NCBI GenBank assembly: GCA_031283795.1 | Contig: JAITBB010000005.1 | Location: 1-8,928, forward strand | Direction: 5' to 3' | Length of the DNA stretch: 8,928 nt | DNA from: Rickettsiales bacterium | GTDB lineage: Bacteria; Pseudomonadota; Alphaproteobacteria; Rickettsiales; UBA1997 | Part shown: positions 6,211-8,928 of the stretch, in pieces | Numbering within the stretch: position 1 is the stretch's first letter | Layout: each line of letters begins with the position of its first letter | The notes under the pieces: model-generated | Seen by the model: only the letters and a program-made list of their open reading frames with translations | The model's database searches: none | What the model was told of the DNA's origin: nothing | Program-made: the position numbers and the translations under genes

Positions 6211-7728
6211 TTACTTGTATAGAGTACCGCGGGTCGGATTTTTTTCCCGAGGGTGAGGAGAGACCTGGGGTTGTGTGACTGGGATCGAGCTAGATCCAGA
6301 TGTACTGGGGACACAGCCGCTGAGGTGACTGATGGTGGAGGTAGACGACAAATGTCTTCTTCCCTCCTCGGCTGCCGGGGTTGGCGCAGGTTGACTATCG
6401 TGACGCCTGGCTGGGGTGCTGTCTGTCTCTCTACCTCTACCTTTCCCTGCACTCTCGTCCATGCTCTCATTCATTCTATTCACTCTACTCTCCTCTGCTC
6501 CCTTCTCAACACCCCGGGCTTCTGCTTCTTCCCTCCAGCCGAATCCTCTCACCCCGTCTCCATTAATCTCTATGCCTGTAACCTCCTCTGTAAGCTTGGT
6601 TGCGGTATCCAGAACTTTTTCAAACATTTTATTGAGGATATTGCAATCCTTGGTGATTCTGGCGGAAGAATCGTCGAGAAGTTTCCCTGTGGCTATTTCT
6701 CTGTCCAGCTTGGCCTTTAGACCCAGGCCAGAATCCTCCCTACCTATCTCCTCTATAGCTCTAGCTCTCTGTCTAAGGTCGCCATAGTCTTCCTTCAGAG
6801 AATCATCAAACTTTCTATAGCTACCCATGATCTTGGCCACTTCGTCTGCTATGGTGGCTCTATCCCTGTCAGAGACCGGTTCTCCGGTCCTTTCTCTATT
6901 CCCCCTCATTTTTCCTCTTTCCCTGTCTGCGGTTTCGCTTTTTTTGGTTTTTTCTACACGACCACTTCTAAGCCTATCAACTAGAGAGAGTATGCCCCGG
7001 CGGCGTCTCCTGACAGCGTCCATTTCTCTCTTTATAAGCCTCCGAGCTGGTTCACGGGTCGCTCTGCGTTCTCTAAGAGCAGTTTTGATCTTGCTTACCA
7101 GCTTACCGAGACCCATATACTTTGATATGTTACTCAGAATACCCGAAAGTACTTTGGCCGTGATGGGAAGAAGTCTACTCTCTCTTCTCAGCTTCCCCAT
7201 GTTTTCCACACCATAGACTATCTTTCTAAGGAGTTCATTTCCCTTGAGTCCTCTATAGGCTACTGGAGTCGACTTTGTAGAAAACTTTAGAAACCTATTG
7301 AGAAGCTCCCTCAGAGCCCTAAGAAACGGACCCATATTATCTACAGGAATGCTATCGAGTTCTTCACAGAATTTTGATAGTCTCAGAGAGAGACGCGCAA
7401 GTAGAACACGATAGGTTCTATACAGACAAAATAGCATGTGAAGTACCACTAGTCCCAGGGCTGCACATTTTCCCCAGGAATAGGTGCTTTTCCTCATCGA
7501 GGACACCAGAGCGACACAGCCCACCAGATCAAGCAGTAGAATCATCTGGTAGATAAATAGAGGATAGCCGGACACTGTGCCCTGCGGCATCATCTTTTTC
7601 CCAACAGAGGGTATGGACATGACTCCAGGCCCGTTCATATCCCTAGTCGCACCTCCCTTCACGGATTTGTCTTCATCCGGCAGTCTATCCAACGATCTCT
7701 TCTGTTTTTTCAAAAATATTCTCACCAA
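6211..7728 (-). CDS. Large orphan membrane-associated protein with arginine-rich middle and low-complexity tail
   Basis: I do not recognise this protein of about 505 residues. It has a charged N-terminus (1-54), two hydrophobic segments (about 56-77 and 87-104), and a long, mostly helical, very basic region with an arginine cluster (218-244, including RRLIKREMDAVRRRRR). A charged, probably helical or coiled stretch follows (about 285-385), then a Ser/Thr/Pro/Gln-rich, apparently disordered tail (about 400-505) ending in RGTLYK. No enzyme motif is seen. The start is uncertain: TTG 7728 or GTG 7725, neither with a Shine-Dalgarno. An ATG at 7741-7739 in another frame reads MSKPIGENIFEK and could be the true N-terminus if the A6 run (plus-strand T at 7705-7710) carries an indel. 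It is divergent from the lysis cassette. A secreted effector-like protein or a phage cargo gene are possible, but both are speculation. The long open frames on the opposite strand are shadows. Confidence 0.7.
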   Translation of the reverse strand: MVRIFLKKQKRSLDRLPDEDKSVKGGATRDMNGPGVMSIPSVGKKMMPQGTVSGYPLFIYQMILLLDLVGCVALVSSMRKSTYSWGKCAALGLVVLHMLFCLYRTYRVLLARLSLRLSKFCEELDSIPVDNMGPFLRALRELLNRFLKFSTKSTPVAYRGLKGNELLRKIVYGVENMGKLRRESRLLPITAKVLSGILSNISKYMGLGKLVSKIKTALRERRATREPARRLIKREMDAVRRRRRGILSLVDRLRSGRVEKTKKSETADRERGKMRGNRERTGEPVSDRDRATIADEVAKIMGSYRKFDDSLKEDYGDLRQRARAIEEIGREDSGLGLKAKLDREIATGKLLDDSSARITKDCNILNKMFEKVLDTATKLTEEVTGIEINGDGVRGFGWREEAEARGVEKGAEESRVNRMNESMDESAGKGRGRETDSTPARRHDSQPAPTPAAEEGRRHLSSTSTISHLSGCVPSTSGSSSIPVTQPQVSPHPREKNPTRGTLYK

Positions 7729-7734
7729 TCGGCT

Positions 7735-7764
7735 TTGACATGGATATCACAGAGAACTTTTAAA
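7735..7764 (+). promoter_or_regulatory. Candidate promoter of the lysis cassette in the divergent intergenic region
   Basis: A perfect -35 TTGACA (7735-7740) is followed after 18 bases by TTTAAA (7759-7764, four of six matches to TATAAT); TTTTAA with 17-base spacing is the alternative. It lies only 6 bases from the likely start codon of the divergent orphan gene, so transcription in the two directions could interfere. The leader to the first cassette ATG (7893) would be about 120 nt; nothing else recognisable was found in it. Confidence 0.4.
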
Positions 7765-7892
7765 TCAAGGGAATTCATCGGGAAAACGGACTACTCTCAG
7801 ACTCCAAATTTCAACGTATCAAAATATAGTACTCCCCACCATCATAATGCCGTTCTAGATTTTTCATCGAATTCAGGCGCAACTTAAAAATT

Positions 7893-8183
7893 ATGGGGCA
7901 GGGAAGGCAGGAAATAGAACAAAGAGAGGAGTGCGAGCCAAGTATTTTCGAAAATTCTAGGCACGCAAAGTCTAGCAGCATAATACTGGAATATATATTT
8001 TTCGCCATTCTAATGGCAGTGGCTCTATACAGTGTGATAACCTCAAAGGATATACCGGCAAACACAGCAACGCTGCTCAGATGGATGGGAGTAGTCGTTA
8101 CCTTTGGAGTTGAGGGCTATAAAATTAACGAAAGAATTTGCGATATCCGTAGTGACAAACTCAAACTTACCGGCGAAGGATAG
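7893..8183 (+). CDS. Holin-like small membrane protein, first gene of the lysis cassette
   Basis: The 96 residues contain a charged N-terminal segment (1-28), a clear transmembrane helix (about 29-50, SIILEYIFFAILMAVALYSVIT), a short polar turn (51-57), a second hydrophobic segment (about 59-75) and a charged C-terminal tail. Two membrane spans with charged ends, small size and position just before spanin-like and endolysin genes suggest a class II-type holin, which would form inner-membrane lesions and time lysis. No specific holin family was recognised, so the role rests on context. ATG 7893 has no Shine-Dalgarno; an internal start at Met41 would destroy the first helix. The stop TAG at 8181 is 3 nt before the next gene, indicating one transcript. 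Confidence 0.6.
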   Translation: MGQGRQEIEQREECEPSIFENSRHAKSSSIILEYIFFAILMAVALYSVITSKDIPANTATLLRWMGVVVTFGVEGYKINERICDIRSDKLKLTGEG

Positions 8184-8186
8184 AAT

Positions 8187-8312
8187 ATGTTCAGAACCCA
8201 CATATTTAGAATATTTCTCAGCTATGGACTCTATATTTTGGCTAGATCTCTAGCCGCTACACTCAGATCAATAGGAAATGAGTTGAATTCACAAATCAAA
8301 GAGAAATTCTGA
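8187..8312 (+). CDS. 41-residue hydrophobic protein in the lysis cassette
   Basis: ATG 8187 is preceded by a very good Shine-Dalgarno (GAAGGA, 8175-8180, 6-nt spacing) lying inside the end of the previous gene. The product, MFRTHIFRIFLSYGLYIL followed by a more amphipathic helix and a charged tail ending KEKF, has one possible membrane or amphipathic segment (about 6-26). It starts 3 nt after the holin-like gene and ends 1 nt before the next, so translational coupling is likely. It could be an antiholin, pinholin or other lysis accessory. No family was recognised, and the call rests on ribosome-binding site, spacing and composition. Confidence 0.55.
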   Translation: MFRTHIFRIFLSYGLYILARSLAATLRSIGNELNSQIKEKF

Positions 8313-8313
8313 C

Positions 8314-8499
8314 ATGTTTCTGACAATATCGCTGGCCATAGTGGCCATTATTCTCATTCTCTCTATCCTCATCTATAGAAAAGGCCAGAGGGACGGAGAA
8401 AAGGCTCTGATCATTGAACGAATGGCAAGTAGGAGAAAATATAGGGGAACGAAAGACATGGATAGCATCAGAGGCAAACTGAAGAATGGTGAATTCTAG
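8314..8499 (+). CDS. Inner-membrane spanin-like (Rz-type) small protein
   Basis: The 61 residues begin with a transmembrane helix with an N-terminal signal-anchor look (2-21, FLTISLAIVAIILILSILIY), followed at once by a strongly charged stretch (RKGQRDGEKALIIERMASRRK) predicted to be helical and periplasmic. This N-anchor plus charged helix layout, with the KGxRDGE turn, is common in small phage i-spanin-like proteins. The next gene encodes an overlapping lipoprotein, as expected for an i-spanin/o-spanin pair that joins the two membranes in the last step of lysis of a Gram-negative cell. The periplasmic part is short compared with lambda Rz. Its 3' end overlaps the next gene by 14 nt. Confidence 0.65.
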   Translation: MFLTISLAIVAIILILSILIYRKGQRDGEKALIIERMASRRKYRGTKDMDSIRGKLKNGEF

Positions 8500-8710
8500 A
8501 CTGACGCTGCCATTCATCGTTCCACCGCTTATGGTCTTCGGCTGTAGCAGGGTGCCCAGACTAAATCCATGCCCCAATCCTGTAGAATATTCCAAAGAAT
8601 TCCAGGAAAATCTTATGGAAGATCTGAATAAAATAAACAGCTTCTACATAAATCAGATGCTCATGGATTTTTACAATATAAACCAGCAGCTAAGAATCTG
8701 CGATGAGTAA
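8486..8710 (+). CDS. Outer-membrane spanin-like lipoprotein (Rz1-type)
   Basis: The 74 residues begin with a lipoprotein signal peptide: Arg5, a hydrophobic core, and a lipobox-like VFGC with the acceptor Cys20 (Phe at -2 is not ideal). The mature part has a short Pro-rich segment (NPCPNPVEY), then EYSKEFQENLMEDL and a tail ending in NINQQLRIC. The pattern of Cys-Pro, YSxEFQ, a helical middle, DYxxLxxQxRxC is known to me from small lipoproteins placed between i-spanin-like and endolysin genes in phages of alphaproteobacteria. It overlaps the preceding gene by 14 nt in another frame and the following gene by 8 nt, as spanin pairs often do. Likely role: outer-leaflet partner of the inner-membrane spanin. 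Confidence 0.65.
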   Translation: MVNSRLTLPFIVPPLMVFGCSRVPRLNPCPNPVEYSKEFQENLMEDLNKINSFYINQMLMDFYNINQQLRICDE

Positions 8711-8928
8711 TGGTGTTTCTGTGAATAGGAGCAATGGCAGCGGATATTCATTCGGTACCAGAAGCGAGCAGATGCTGGCCACCGTAGCGCCAGAGCTGAA
8801 CCTAGTGGCACGTAGAGTTATCAGTCTGAGCCCAATAGATTTTGCCATTGTGGAGGGCTCCAGGACTCTAGAGAGACAGAGAGAACTCTATAACTCGGGC
8901 AAATCAAAGACCATGCAGTCGAGACACT
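8703..8928 (+). CDS. Phage endolysin, M15-family L-alanyl-D-glutamate peptidase (N-terminal part; cut by window end)
   Basis: The first 75 codons encode SEQMLATVAPELNLVARRVI (21-40), LSPIDFAIVEGSRTLERQRELY (42-63) and SKTMQSRH (68-75). This matches the start of T5-type endolysins (VanY/M15 metallopeptidases), which cleave the L-Ala-D-Glu bond of the peptidoglycan stem peptide. The arginine of GSRT and the histidine of SRH (His75, first zinc ligand) are present. The remaining ligands (Asp of the GxAxD segment and a later His) lie beyond the window. A short Ser/Gly/Asn-rich N-terminal extension (1-15) precedes the conserved part; there is no signal peptide, so export would depend on the holin. 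The start ATG 8703 overlaps the o-spanin stop by 8 nt, so translational coupling is likely. Family identity is confident despite truncation. Confidence 0.88.
   Translation, partial: MSNGVSVNRSNGSGYSFGTRSEQMLATVAPELNLVARRVISLSPIDFAIVEGSRTLERQRELYNSGKSKTMQSRH

Noticed and set aside
6217..6232. Second T-box-like motif (GTACCGCGGGT)
   Set aside because: It lacks the TGG of the bulge and the pairing 3' half, and it lies within the end of the orphan coding sequence (plus-strand complement of the TRGTLYK codons).
6253..7216. Long plus-strand open frames (for example 6253-6720 and 6827-7216)
   Set aside because: They lie antisense to the orphan protein, consist of Ser/Leu/Pro-rich strings expected from the complement of a purine-rich coding strand, and lack ribosome-binding sites or recognisable motifs.
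7811..7870. Minus-strand mini-frame (MKNLERHYDGGEYYILIR) resembling the GDYYVYVFRR piece of the remnant at 5117-5323
   Set aside because: Only about eight residues are similar, there is no ribosome-binding site, and the DNA is not evidently alike; chance cannot be excluded.
1..8928. CRISPR arrays, tRNA or rRNA genes, insertion sequences, att sites
   Set aside because: No spaced repeat arrays, cloverleaf sequences, transposase motifs or paired attachment repeats were seen on either strand.

Overview
The window looks like a chromosomal stretch from an alphaproteobacterium, most likely a Rickettsiales-like (host-associated) lineage. This rests on the alphaproteobacterial wording of the aspartyl-tRNA synthetase (motif-2 region with RADR...EFYQLDVEMSF, and the [22 protein letters not shown] segment), the sparse operon structure with single housekeeping genes on alternating strands, AT-leaning codon choice (AGA, ATA and CTA frequent), and two short gene remnants. 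The genus cannot be named from the sequence alone.

Left part (1-2310). The window opens inside an RNA leader that carries a textbook T-box antiterminator (49-91), directly upstream of aspS (116-1909). T-boxes are a hallmark of Firmicutes and some other phyla and are not expected in this lineage, so this is the most surprising regulatory signal here. Downstream of aspS, about 490 bases hold no convincing intact gene, only a probable decayed reading frame (1922-2310).

Middle (2311-6141). A GTG-started, signal-peptide-bearing outer-membrane beta-barrel protein (2400-3665) converges on folC (minus strand, 3694-4998), which has a good sigma70-type promoter (5034-5062). Between folC and tpiA lies a minus-strand gene remnant with an in-frame stop (5117-5323). 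tpiA (5362-6141) has a strong Shine-Dalgarno, and a 9-bp direct repeat sits just upstream of it.

Right part (6211-8928). A minus-strand orphan protein of about 505 residues has two membrane segments, an arginine-rich middle and a low-complexity Ser/Thr/Pro tail. It is transcribed divergently from a compact plus-strand phage-type lysis cassette: a holin-like membrane protein (7893-8183), a 41-residue hydrophobic protein (8187-8312), an inner-membrane spanin-like protein (8314-8499), an overlapping o-spanin-like lipoprotein (8486-8710) and the start of an M15-family L-alanyl-D-glutamate endopeptidase endolysin (8703 to the window end). Together these would permeabilise the inner membrane, cut peptidoglycan cross-bridging peptides and fuse or disrupt the outer membrane. 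No capsid, tail or integrase gene is visible in the window, so the cassette may be the edge of a prophage, part of a gene-transfer-agent-like element, or a domesticated remnant.

The housekeeping genes (aspS, folC, tpiA) appear intact. The orphan protein and the lysis cassette mark the start of an accessory region that continues past the right edge.
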